A stretch of 64,000 nt of DNA from assembly GCF_014646295.1 (NCBI RefSeq), contig NZ_BMNE01000007.1, positions 186,001 through 250,000 of the forward strand, written 5' to 3'. Within the stretch, counting starts at the first letter, position 1; every line of letters begins with the position of its first letter. Below the pieces are notes generated by a model, which was not told where the DNA came from, made no database searches, and saw only the letters and a list, made by a program, of their open reading frames with translations. This stretch comes from Nocardia rhizosphaerihabitans. GTDB lineage: Bacteria; Actinomycetota; Actinomycetes; Mycobacteriales; Mycobacteriaceae. This document shows, piece after piece, positions 56,862 through 64,000 of the stretch. Made by a program: the position numbers and the translations under genes.

Positions 56862-57518
56862 GTGGACGAACCGGGTGAACGTGACTGGCAGGTGCTACTA
56901 CTGGGTGGCGCGTCCGGTTCCGGTAAGAGCCAGCTCAGTTACCCGCTGGCCCGGCATTACCGCGTGCCGCTGGTCGAGGTGGACGACCTGGTTCTCGCGG
57001 TGCAGGCGATGACCACGCCGGCCCAGCAGCCGATGCTGCACTACTGGGACACCCATCCCGATCCCGCCAGCATTCCGGTTCCACGGGTCGTGGAGTTGCA
57101 GATCGCGGTTGCCGAGGCTTTACGGCCAGCGTTGGAGGCCGTGATCGGCAACCATCTGGAATCCGACACCCCGGTGATCATCGAGGGTGATTACCTACTC
57201 CCCGCACTGGCCGCACAGGCCTCGTTCGCCGGACAGGAGGTCGCCGGGCGAGTCCGCGCGGTGTTCCTGCACGAGCCCGACCCTGATCAGCTGGCCGTGA
57301 ACTATCTGAGTCGGGAACCGGACGAGGGGCAGCAGCGCATCCGGGCGGAAGTCAGTGCCCGCTATGGTGATTGGCTGGCCGCGACCGCCGAAGCGCACGG
57401 GATTCCAGTGATCGCCCCGCGACCGTGGACCACTGCGCTGAGTCGGCTGAGCGCAATGGTCGACCATCCGACGGCTGCCCTCAGGCCGGGGGGCCGTCCA
57501 CATCGAAGGACATCCTGA
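56862..57518 (+). CDS. Uridine-kinase-like P-loop protein
   Basis: A 218-residue P-loop NTPase of the uridine kinase/AAA-ATPase type. Walker A is LLLGGASGSGKSQLSYPLA, a Walker-B-like VEVDDL follows, and an IIEGDYLLPALAAQ segment and RVRAVFLHEPDPDQLAVNYL complete the core, with a lid-like REPDEGQQRIRAE. GTG 56862 is the start. Its C-terminal tail (AALRPGGRPHRRTS) runs toward the ISL3 remnant and may be altered. Substrate unknown. Confidence 0.78.
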   Translation: MDEPGERDWQVLLLGGASGSGKSQLSYPLARHYRVPLVEVDDLVLAVQAMTTPAQQPMLHYWDTHPDPASIPVPRVVELQIAVAEALRPALEAVIGNHLESDTPVIIEGDYLLPALAAQASFAGQEVAGRVRAVFLHEPDPDQLAVNYLSREPDEGQQRIRAEVSARYGDWLAATAEAHGIPVIAPRPWTTALSRLSAMVDHPTAALRPGGRPHRRTS

Positions 57519-57607
57519 AATCGGCATTATCGTGCGCCGCCGGAAGGGCACGAGCGGATCCAAATGCGGACCGCTGCTTGAGGTTTGATCATGGTTCGGG
57601 TGCTCTG

Positions 57608-58388
57608 ATCTTGGTTTGGTGGCCGTTCTGTTCCCGCACCTGGCAGGTGTGGCCGTTGAGGAAGTCGCAGAGACCAGCGGGGTGGCGTATCCGGGCATCC
57701 GCGCAGGCAGCGACTGCGGCCTGGGTGTGCTACGGGCACGCCGCGACCAGGGTGCACAGCCGGTACGGACGCTACCTGGCGCACGTGCCGTTGGGCGGAC
57801 GTCGACCGGTGCTCCGGTTACGGGTGAGGCGCTGGTTCTGCGATAAACCATCCTGCGGGGTAGAGACTTTTGCGGAGCAGATCGAGGGACTGACGGTGCG
57901 GCACGGGCGCCGAACGCCACTGCTGCGAGCGATGCTGGAGGATATCGCGGTCGCGTTGGCAGGTCGGGCAGGTACGCGACTGGCCACCGCGCTGCATGCC
58001 TCGGCAAGCCGGTCTACTGTGCTGCGGCTGCTTGCTGCGTTGCCCGATCCCGCAGCGCAAACCCCTCGGGTGTTGGGAGTGGACGACTTCGCGTTGCTAC
58101 GCGGCCCGAACTACGGCACCGTGCTGCGCACAGTGCAGCGCTACACCCACGCCGCAACCTGGCAGGAGCTGGTCGATGGCAAATGGAAAGGTCCGCGTCC
58201 CAGCAAACTCGACCCGTTCAAACCCTACCTAGTCAGCGCTGGGAATCCGGCTGTTCCAACGCCTTACAGCTCCACCGTGAGATCGCAGAACTCGGCTACC
58301 CCGGCAGCTACGCACTGGTGCGCGCCTACCTGGAACAGCGCCGCACCAGGCCGGGCCCCATCGCAGCACCGCCACCGACCGTCCGACG
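57608..58388 (+). mobile_element. ISL3-family transposase remnant with internal deletion
   Basis: Starts LFPHLAGVAVEEV, then shifts frame to AAWVCYGHAATRVHSRYGRY, and RRWFCDKPSCGVETFAEQIE with the zinc-binding N-terminal domain, and reaches VLGVDDFALLRGPNYGTVL (first catalytic Asp). The catalytic middle is deleted. The sequence resumes at RPSKLDPFKPYL and, after another shift, LQLHREIAELGYPGSYALVR. Inactive remnant. Confidence 0.75.
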
Positions 58389-58599
58389 TGGGCATATTCA
58401 GCTCATCCCAACCCTGCCCAACGGTCTGGCCAGCGGTCAGGACCATGCCCTTTTTGATCTCGTCGCGTACTACCGCAGGAACTCCGAGGCGCTGGGCAAT
58501 CGTGTGCGCGAGGTTGGTCTTGCCGCTCCCCGCCGGTCCACTCACCACTACCAGCGCTGGTAGCTGCGAATCATCGGCCCCTGAGACGCCCTCCCCCAT
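58387..58599 (-). pseudogene. P-loop kinase N-terminal fragment, cut by ISL3
   Basis: The ATG at 58599 begins a protein with Walker A LVVVSGPAGSGKTNLAHTIA, then RLGVPAVVRDEIKKGMVL and GWDELNMP. Similarity stops exactly where the ISL3 sequence begins on the other strand. The insertion removed the rest. A separate middle part of the same family lies at 58786-58896. Confidence 0.6.
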
Positions 58600-58785
58600 G
58601 GGATGGTTCCCTTCCTCATCGTCCCTCGTCGTCATCGGCGGCGGCCAGCCCCATCCGAACGGGTCAGCGCCGCTCATGATCTCCCACGCCCAACTGGCTG
58701 ATTCACGCAGGCCATGGTCGCACTCTCGCTACTGGGATGTACCGGCAACAATCAGCCGCCGAACCACAACAGGAGAACGGGTATA

Positions 58786-58896
58786 GAACCAGAGCTTGTC
58801 CTGGAACGCGGCTTCGGCGACCGCGCTGACTCCGCTGCGGGCGAGCACGATCAGCAAGTCGAAGAACGCGTCGAGGACGGGGATGTTGAGGTCGTC
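58786..58896 (-). pseudogene. P-loop kinase middle fragment
   Basis: DDLNIPVLDAFFDLLIVLAR and SGVSAVAEAAFQDKLW form the segment that normally follows DELNxP in the same kinase family as the fragment at 58387-58599. It lies upstream of that fragment on the minus strand, so the order is scrambled or there were two copies. Confidence 0.5.
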
Positions 58897-59129
58897 GACT
58901 CGACATCGGCCACGGTGCGTCCGTAGACGCGGCGATGCTTCACACACCCGCACCGGGCGTCGCAGGCCGGTGACCGCGTCGCCCGGATCGTGGCCACATG
59001 CAGGCGTCCGGGTGGCCCCGGTTCGTTTCGCTACGCGGCTGACTCACCGAATCTACTCGCCGCGGTGGTCGGGCCATGCGCACCCGAGCCGCTCGTGGTG
59101 GCCACCTCGGCGTGAACTTGGGCAGATCT

Positions 59130-59483
59130 TCAGTGCGCACAAGCCTTTTCGATCAGCGCGACCACTTCGGCGGGGTTGTCGACCTCGACGACCAGCCGTG
59201 CGTAGCGCTCGTCGGCCAGCTCTATGACCACGGCCTTGTCCGGGTCGCGGAGATCCCAGAACACTCGTTCCCCGTCGATGTGGAAGGTCCCCGCGGTGAT
59301 GACACGGGGCAGGTACGTGCCGGGCGCGCGGATACCCTTGCGTTCCTTGATGATTCCCGGATCGATGGTCGCGCCGCGGACGTTCGCCAACGGGATGACC
59401 AGGCGGCTCTTCAATGCCCACAGCTTGTCCAGGCCTTCGATGCGGACCATCAGATCCATGCCGTCGATGCTGACCTCGGCCAT
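59130..59483 (-). CDS. Hypothetical PH-like protein
   Basis: A 117-residue strand-rich protein (LMVRIEGLDKLWALKSRLVI, PGTYLPRVITAGTFHIDGER, VFWDLRDPDKAVVIEL) ending in a helix VDNPAEVVALIEKACA. This layout fits bacterial PH-like domains. It starts 21 bases after the TetR gene stop, same strand, so it is in the TetR operon. No enzyme motif. Confidence 0.65.
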   Translation of the reverse strand: MAEVSIDGMDLMVRIEGLDKLWALKSRLVIPLANVRGATIDPGIIKERKGIRAPGTYLPRVITAGTFHIDGERVFWDLRDPDKAVVIELADERYARLVVEVDNPAEVVALIEKACAH

Positions 59484-59504
59484 GTCGTACTCCTTCGTTC
59501 GTGC

Positions 59505-60002
59505 TTACTGATCGGCCTGTGTGCGTTTGGTGAACTCGCCCGCGATGCGGGCTACATCCTCACCGGCGCGGGCGCGAATGCGAAGTCCTAGTAGCGTCGC
59601 TGTCGACAACGTTCCGTCACCCAGGGCCGCGGTGACCGCATCGACTTCAGCGAATGCGCCCGCGACCTCGGCGGCGACTTCCGGGTCGGCCGCGCCCTGC
59701 TCGATTGCCGCCATCAACAGCAGGTCGAGACTGCCGATCCCCTCGGAAATCACTGCGGTGTAGAGGATTTCCAGGGGATCACCGGAGGCGGCGATCGCGT
59801 ACAGGTTCCGTTTCCGCGTGGCTCGCAGCGCCCGCAGATACAGCCCGCGCTTGCTACCGAACGTGCGATACAGGCTGTGGCGGTGCACGCCGAGATGCCC
59901 TACGAGGTCGTCGATCGACACCGCGTCGAACCCGCGCCGGGCGAACAGTTCCGCCGCGGACTCCACGACAGCAGCCTCATCGAATGTCCTCGGTCGCGCC
60001 AT
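59505..60002 (-). CDS. TetR-family transcriptional regulator
   Basis: A 165-residue repressor. The N-terminal HTH is MARPRTFDEAAVVESAAELF, then FDAVSIDDLVGHLGVHRHSL and YRTFGSKRGLYL. A short all-helical ligand domain follows. First gene of a two-gene operon. A long palindrome upstream is probably its operator, implying autoregulation. Confidence 0.9.
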   Translation of the reverse strand: MARPRTFDEAAVVESAAELFARRGFDAVSIDDLVGHLGVHRHSLYRTFGSKRGLYLRALRATRKRNLYAIAASGDPLEILYTAVISEGIGSLDLLLMAAIEQGAADPEVAAEVAGAFAEVDAVTAALGDGTLSTATLLGLRIRARAGEDVARIAGEFTKRTQADQ

Positions 60003-60015
60003 GCCGCCACACTAC

Positions 60016-60059
60016 CAAGTTTGGGAACATTCAGTCAAGAACGATCGTTTCCAAACTTG
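60016..60059. promoter_or_regulatory. TetR operator palindrome
   Basis: CAAGTTTGGGAAC (60016-60028) and GTTTCCAAACTTG (60047-60059) form 13-bp arms with one mismatch and an 18-base spacer, 14 bases upstream of the TetR start codon. The spacing allows two half-sites on one face of the helix. Confidence 0.65.
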
Positions 60060-60184
60060 AGTGCGCTTGATACCACCGCTCACCCCAAATAAGGAGTGGA
60101 GCCGGGCCACGACAGTGCGGTTGGATGACAGCCTGCGGCGGGCCGCCGCGTGGTCCGCGAAACTGGATGACTGAGGAGTGGACG

Positions 60185-60547
60185 ATGCCGATCGCCGTGC
60201 TGCGAGGCGTGACTCTGGACTGCGCCGATCCCCGGGCTCTGGCCCGGTTTTACCGAGAGCTGACAGGCATGCGGCTCGGCTGTGAAGCTGACGAGTTCGT
60301 CGCCCTGACCGATGGTTCCGGTTGCGACCTGGGCTTCCAACGGGTCACCGGATACCGGGCCCCGCGGTGGCCCGGTCAGGACGCGCCGCAGCAGTTGCAC
60401 CTGGACCTCAGGGTCGAGGACCTCGACACGGCCGAGAAGTTGGCGCTGGGGTTCGGCGCGGTCAGGCCGGACCACCAGCCGGACGGCAACCGGTGGCGAG
60501 TGCTGCTGGATCCGGCCGGTCACCCGTTCTGCCTGGCCGTCGGCTGA
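60185..60547 (+). CDS. VOC-family (glyoxalase-like) protein
   Basis: A 120-residue single-domain vicinal-oxygen-chelate protein: LRGVTLDCADPRALARFYRE with LTGMRL at the first beta-alpha-beta module, a central QQLHLDLRVEDLDTAEKLA, and VLLDPAGHPFCLAVG at the end. Putative metal ligands are His and Glu-type residues in these strands. The ATG at 60185 has GAGGAG upstream. Often bleomycin-resistance- or dioxygenase-like; substrate unknown. Confidence 0.85.
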   Translation: MPIAVLRGVTLDCADPRALARFYRELTGMRLGCEADEFVALTDGSGCDLGFQRVTGYRAPRWPGQDAPQQLHLDLRVEDLDTAEKLALGFGAVRPDHQPDGNRWRVLLDPAGHPFCLAVG

Positions 60548-60584
60548 CAGCAGGAGGATCTCGCCACCGCAACCCGTCGAGTGG

Positions 60585-60810
60585 TGTCGAAATTCGCGGA
60601 TACCAACACCTTCCGCGCTGGGACCGGTGTCGAAATTCACCGATCAACGGTGTCGTGGTTCACGGATGGAACCAGCCGCAGCACCCGCGCCCAAATCCAG
60701 CATGTTGTCCTCTGCCAATGAAGTTGGCCCTTGCCATGCAACATGGCCCATGTGAAGCTTCTCGCCACTACAGTTGGCCCATCGTAGGTGAGATCTGTTG
60801 ACTGGAGCGG
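60585..60810. mobile_element. IS21-like terminal-repeat remnants
   Basis: Three direct 16-nt repeats lie at 60585-60600 (TGTCGAAATTCGCGGA), 60628-60643 (TGTCGAAATTCACCGA) and 60651-60666 (TGTCGTGGTTCACGGA). From 60722 a second series GTTGGCCC / ATGGCCCAT / GTTGGCCCAT occurs. Multiple terminal repeats of this sort are typical of IS21-family ends. No istA or istB gene is left. The element explains the truncation of the adjacent CoA ligase. Confidence 0.45.
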
Positions 60811-61668
60811 TGATTGGAGTCGGTGCGGCTGCTGGCCTCGGTGGCTCCCGAGGTCGCGGGGTTCGACCTGGAGTACTGTCCGCCGAGCGGGTCCCGGACG
60901 CGTGATTCGTTGATGAGTAGCTGGTCGGTGCCGTTCGAGCGGTGCCTCGACGACTGACGCGGGATCCGCTCGCGGAATGATCACCACGGTGCCGCCGCGC
61001 GCCGTGGTCGGGAGGGTGATGATGCCCGCCGAGTGCGTGAGGGGCGCCGCCGCCAGATTGACGATCGACTCGGCGTGGCCGTATTCGAACGCCATCAGCA
61101 GATGCGCGCACGTGTTGGCAAGCGTGCGATGCGTGTTCATGACGCCCTTCGGCAGCCCCGTGGTGCCGCCGGTGGGAGAGATCATCACGACGTCGTCCAT
61201 TGAGTACGGGACGTCCGGTCGGGTGACCGGCCGGCCATGGATCCACGTGGCGAGCGACGGGTACGAGCCGCCCTGATCGGAGTCGATGCAGACCATCAGG
61301 GCCAGGTCGGGCACCGTCGCGCACAGTTCCTCGGCCTCGGCACGCATCGAACTGTGGAAGAAGAGGGCTTCGCAGTCGAACTGCCGGATCAGCCCCGCCA
61401 ACGTGCTGGTCGGCTCGCCCGGGTGCAGCGGCACCCAGGCCCGGCCGGCACGCCATATGCCGAGGACGCACATCCACGCCACGGGATCGTTCGGGGAGAG
61501 CACGGCCGCGTGTCCTGTCGACGTCACTTCGGTGTCGAGGAGCGCCGATGCGATCTGGCAGGTGAGTTCGCCCGCCTCCTGATAGGTCCACGAGCGCTCG
61601 CCCATGACGAACGCCGTGCCAGAGGCATTCTGGTCCCACCCGCGGTCGAAGAAGTCGATGATCGCCAT
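60637..61668 (-). pseudogene. AMP-forming acyl-CoA ligase, C-terminal half missing
   Basis: The first ~240 residues are a normal ANL-superfamily ligase: FVMGERSWTYQEAGELTCQI, VLSPNDPVAWMCVLGIWRAG and the AMP motif ISPTGGTTGLPKGVMNTHRT. After GGTVVIIPRADPASV (near 60948) the frame runs through mobile-element remnants and ends without the A5 motif, hinge or catalytic lysine, so it cannot complete the thioesterification step. Its ATG overlaps the thiolase stop (TGATG); it was the last gene of the catabolic operon. Confidence 0.8.
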
Positions 61669-62912
61669 CAGACCGCCTCGAGTACGGTCACCACTGCGAC
61701 GGCTTCCTCACCTGTCGAGAACGGGCTGAACCCGCCGCCGTTCTCGGCGAGCGCGATCCGTGCGCCCTCCACCTGACGGCCGCCTGCCTCGCCACGCAAC
61801 TGCGTGACCAGCTCGAAGATCTGACCAAGACCGGTCGCGGCGAGGGGATGCCCCTTCGATTCGAGGCCGCCGGAGGTGTTGATCGGGATGCGTCCCCCGA
61901 TCGAGGTGACTCCCGACTCGGCGGCCGCGCCGCCGCCTCCCAACTCGACGAACCCGAGGAGCTCGCTGATGAACAGTTCGCCGAAGGCGGTCGCGTCGTG
62001 GACCTCGGCAACGGAAAAGTCGCTCGGCGAGATGCCCGCGTGCTCGTAGGCACGCTCGCCTGCAAGCTTCGTGACGTGCTTCGAGTAGTCGGTCATCTCG
62101 CGCTCCACACTGGTGCCGACGACGGACGCGAGCACGCGGACCTGCCGCTTCGACCCCACCCGCGCGGCCACCTCTGCGTTGCAGACGATCACGGCTGAGG
62201 CGCCGTCGGTGAGGGGCGAGCACATCGGAACGGTCAGCGGGAAACTCAGCGCGCGTGCCGCGAGGATCTCGTCGACGCTCATGTCCTTGCGGAAGTGCGA
62301 GAGCGGATTGTCGACCGAATGCCGGTGGTTATTCGCCGACACCGCCGCGAGCTGGCGCTGCGTGGTGCCGAACCGGTCCATGTGGGCTCGGGCCATCGCC
62401 GCGTAGATGTCCATGAAGATGCTGCGCTGCCCCGCCTCACTGGCGTCGATGGCGCCGCCGAGTTCGTCGAGCGTCCGCTGCAGTGCGGCGGGGTCGGAGA
62501 GATCGTAGGCTCCGTCGAAGACGCTCATCGTCTTCGCGCGGTCACCGGTGTTCATCTTCTCCGCGCCGACCGCCAGCGCGACGGCCGACTCCCCGGCCCG
62601 CACGCTCGTGACCGCCAGACTCAGCGCCGACGACCCGCTCGCGCACGCGTTCTCGACGTTGAAGACGGGGATCCGCTCGAGTCCCACTCCACGCAGCGCG
62701 ATCTCGCCGGCGATCATGGCCTGGCCCTCCAGCGGACCCTGTGTGGTGTTGCCGAAGTAGGCGCTGTCGACGTCGGCGGGATCGATCCCGGCGTCGGCGA
62801 GCGCCTCACGTACCGCCCGAGTGGTCAGGCTCGGGACGGTCTCGGACGGATGCACTCCGAACGGGGTCATGCCGACCCCGATGATGAAGACGTCGTTCAT
62901 GTTTCGAGTCAT
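61668..62912 (-). CDS. Thiolase-family acetyl-CoA acetyltransferase
   Basis: A 414-residue thiolase. The nucleophilic Cys is in VENACASGSSALSLA, the His in GGLESKGHPLAATG, and the C-terminal catalytic block is ALAENGGG, where degradative thiolases have a CGG motif. This pattern is that of SCP2/lipid-transfer-type thiolases used in steroid or branched-chain side-chain catabolism. The ATG at 62912 overlaps the upstream stop (ATGA). A further ATG at 62900 is possible. Confidence 0.87.
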   Translation of the reverse strand: MTRNMNDVFIIGVGMTPFGVHPSETVPSLTTRAVREALADAGIDPADVDSAYFGNTTQGPLEGQAMIAGEIALRGVGLERIPVFNVENACASGSSALSLAVTSVRAGESAVALAVGAEKMNTGDRAKTMSVFDGAYDLSDPAALQRTLDELGGAIDASEAGQRSIFMDIYAAMARAHMDRFGTTQRQLAAVSANNHRHSVDNPLSHFRKDMSVDEILAARALSFPLTVPMCSPLTDGASAVIVCNAEVAARVGSKRQVRVLASVVGTSVEREMTDYSKHVTKLAGERAYEHAGISPSDFSVAEVHDATAFGELFISELLGFVELGGGGAAAESGVTSIGGRIPINTSGGLESKGHPLAATGLGQIFELVTQLRGEAGGRQVEGARIALAENGGGFSPFSTGEEAVAVVTVLEAV

Positions 62913-63844
62913 TCCTGCGTGCTCACGGGTCCGAGGGACGCCGAGGGGGAATCGGTGGGATGGCGGTGCACGGACTCCACCATCCGTTCGGCGCCGACCA
63001 CCTGGAGGATGTCTCCCGCGGCCTCGAGCAGTCCGGCCGGCATGTCGCCGCGACCGACGAACGAATGGCTCGCGAGGATCGCCGGGATGTCGAAGATCGG
63101 GCTCTCGGCGATGATGTCCTTCGCGCTCAGGCCTGCGCCGGCGCGTTCCCGGACCTTGTCGAGGGTCGCCAGCAGCATGGTGCGCCACGTGTGCAGGTCG
63201 TCGCGTCGCATCGGATCCATGTGCCCCTGGACGTACCAGTCGACGTCGAGCGTCTCGAGCAGCGCGAGAGTGGTGAGCCAGGCGACGGGATCACCGGACT
63301 GGATGGCCGGCGTCATGCCGAGGTCGGCGATGAAGGCCACCCGGTCGTCGACTGCGTGCACCACCGTCGAGCCCATGGTGTGGCCGGGCGCCTCGAAGAT
63401 GACGAACCGCTTGCCGCCGAGCTCGAGGTTGAGGCGGCCGCGGTAGGTGAGCGTCGGGTAGGCCATCGTGTAGTTCTCGACGATCGCCGGATCGACGTCA
63501 CGGTACTCGCCCCAGGTGCGTAGCGCCTCGCGGGCCATCTCGTCGGTGTCCATCACACCGCGCGTCGTCTCCGAGGAGATCAGGACCTCGGGCTCGAGGT
63601 AAGGCGCGGAGATGGTGTGGTCGGAGTGGTGTTCGCAGTACACCTGGTAGCGCAGCGGGCCCTTGCTGTCGATGAACTCCTTCCACGGTGCGCAGATGTT
63701 GACGGACATCGGGCCGTCGATGGCGATGCAGCCTTCGTCCGTGACGATCAGGCCGCTGTACGGGTACGTGCCGAAAACGTAGACGTCGTCGGAGAGCTGA
63801 AGGAGACGAGGGTCGCCGTCGAGGGCGAGGCGGGACGTGGTCAT
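62909..63844 (-). CDS. Metallo-beta-lactamase-fold hydrolase
   Basis: A 311-residue MBL-fold protein. An N-terminal strand pattern (VFGTYPYSGLIVTDEGCIAI) is followed by the metal motif CEHHSDHT (H-x-H-x-D-H-like with shifted first His), FEAPGHTMGSTVVH, ADLGMTP with the bridging Asp, and VQGHMDPM. ATG 63844. Probably hydrolyses a CoA-thioester or lactone intermediate of the same operon; substrate inferred from context only. Confidence 0.82.
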   Translation of the reverse strand: MTTSRLALDGDPRLLQLSDDVYVFGTYPYSGLIVTDEGCIAIDGPMSVNICAPWKEFIDSKGPLRYQVYCEHHSDHTISAPYLEPEVLISSETTRGVMDTDEMAREALRTWGEYRDVDPAIVENYTMAYPTLTYRGRLNLELGGKRFVIFEAPGHTMGSTVVHAVDDRVAFIADLGMTPAIQSGDPVAWLTTLALLETLDVDWYVQGHMDPMRRDDLHTWRTMLLATLDKVRERAGAGLSAKDIIAESPIFDIPAILASHSFVGRGDMPAGLLEAAGDILQVVGAERMVESVHRHPTDSPSASLGPVSTQE

Positions 63845-63870
63845 GGTGTGTGCTCGCTTCTTCGGTGGGA

Positions 63871-64000
63871 TCAGAGTTCGGGGACGACGTAGTGCGAGAG
63901 GACGCCGATGCGCTCGATCTCCAGTTCGACGAACGCCGGCCGCGGCAGGCGCTTGCCGAGTTCGAAACTGGAGCCGTCCGGGACCGTTCCGGTGCCCCAC
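63871..64000 (-). CDS. Fumarylacetoacetate-hydrolase-family protein, C-terminal end
   Basis: The frame open to the window edge reads GTGTVPDGSSFELGKRL, PRPAFVELEIERIGVL, then SHYVVPEL and a stop. G-T-V-x-x-G-S and the closing VELEIERIGVL match the last strands of FAH-family C-C-bond hydrolases or isomerases. The gene is cut by the window end. It stands first in the operon with the MBL-fold, thiolase and ligase genes. Confidence 0.55.
   Translation of the reverse strand, partial: WGTGTVPDGSSFELGKRLPRPAFVELEIERIGVLSHYVVPEL

Overview
The window is GC-rich actinobacterial DNA. Several features point to a mycolic-acid-containing actinomycete: an antigen-85-type secreted esterase, an LGFP-repeat protein, WXG100 (ESX) proteins, and many homologues of the mycobacterial DosR dormancy regulon. 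Nocardia or a close relative is the best guess. This is inference from gene content; there is no rRNA or other marker gene here.

1-23 kb is a dormancy/hypoxia-type island. It holds a broken katG, an antigen-85-like esterase, an Hsp20 chaperone with a truncated HspR-like regulator, and a DevS/DosT-type haem-GAF histidine kinase without an adjacent devR. A tight operon encodes an acyl-CoA synthetase, E1-alpha, E1-beta and E2 of a 2-oxoacid dehydrogenase, and an acyl carrier protein. Further on are two related dienelactone-hydrolase-like proteins (one apparently catalytically dead), a phosphoribosyltransferase-hydrolase fusion, an Rv1733c-like membrane protein, an Rv2030c-like phosphoribosyltransferase/erythromycin-esterase fusion and a CtpF-like P-type ATPase. 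Fragments of nadE, an Acg nitroreductase, a universal stress protein, hspX and a LuxR regulator lie between the intact genes.

23-35 kb is more conventional: a CPBP protease fused out of frame to an AraC remnant, a NarL-type two-component system, a monoglyceride-lipase-like hydrolase, an AraC regulator, PEP carboxykinase with a SulP transporter, an ArsR/hydrolase pair and a PhnA-like protein. 35-46 kb is accessory DNA. It has a tRNA 3' remnant, an EthA-like monooxygenase, Cas3 and CRISPR debris, and a PaaX-type regulator. A 17-bp motif recurs upstream of that regulator and of several neighbouring metabolic genes, which suggests a local regulon.

47-56 kb is bounded by two diverged copies of a ~55-bp sequence. 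It carries a hypothetical gene, a frameshifted LGFP protein, an IS630 remnant, a visibly AT-richer pair (TPR protein and DUF7019-like protein), and the most striking system of the window: two WXG100 proteins, a large toxin with a C-terminal ADP-ribosyltransferase domain, a small putative immunity protein and an ADP-ribosylglycohydrolase. This looks like a type VII-secreted counterpart of the known Tre1/Tri1 effector-immunity logic.

56-64 kb has a P-loop kinase, ISL3 and IS21 debris, a TetR operon with a clear palindromic operator, a VOC-family protein, and a catabolic operon (FAH-family, metallo-beta-lactamase-fold, thiolase, and a CoA ligase truncated by IS remnants). Frameshifts are frequent in the accessory parts. 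Some could be sequencing indels and should be checked against reads.
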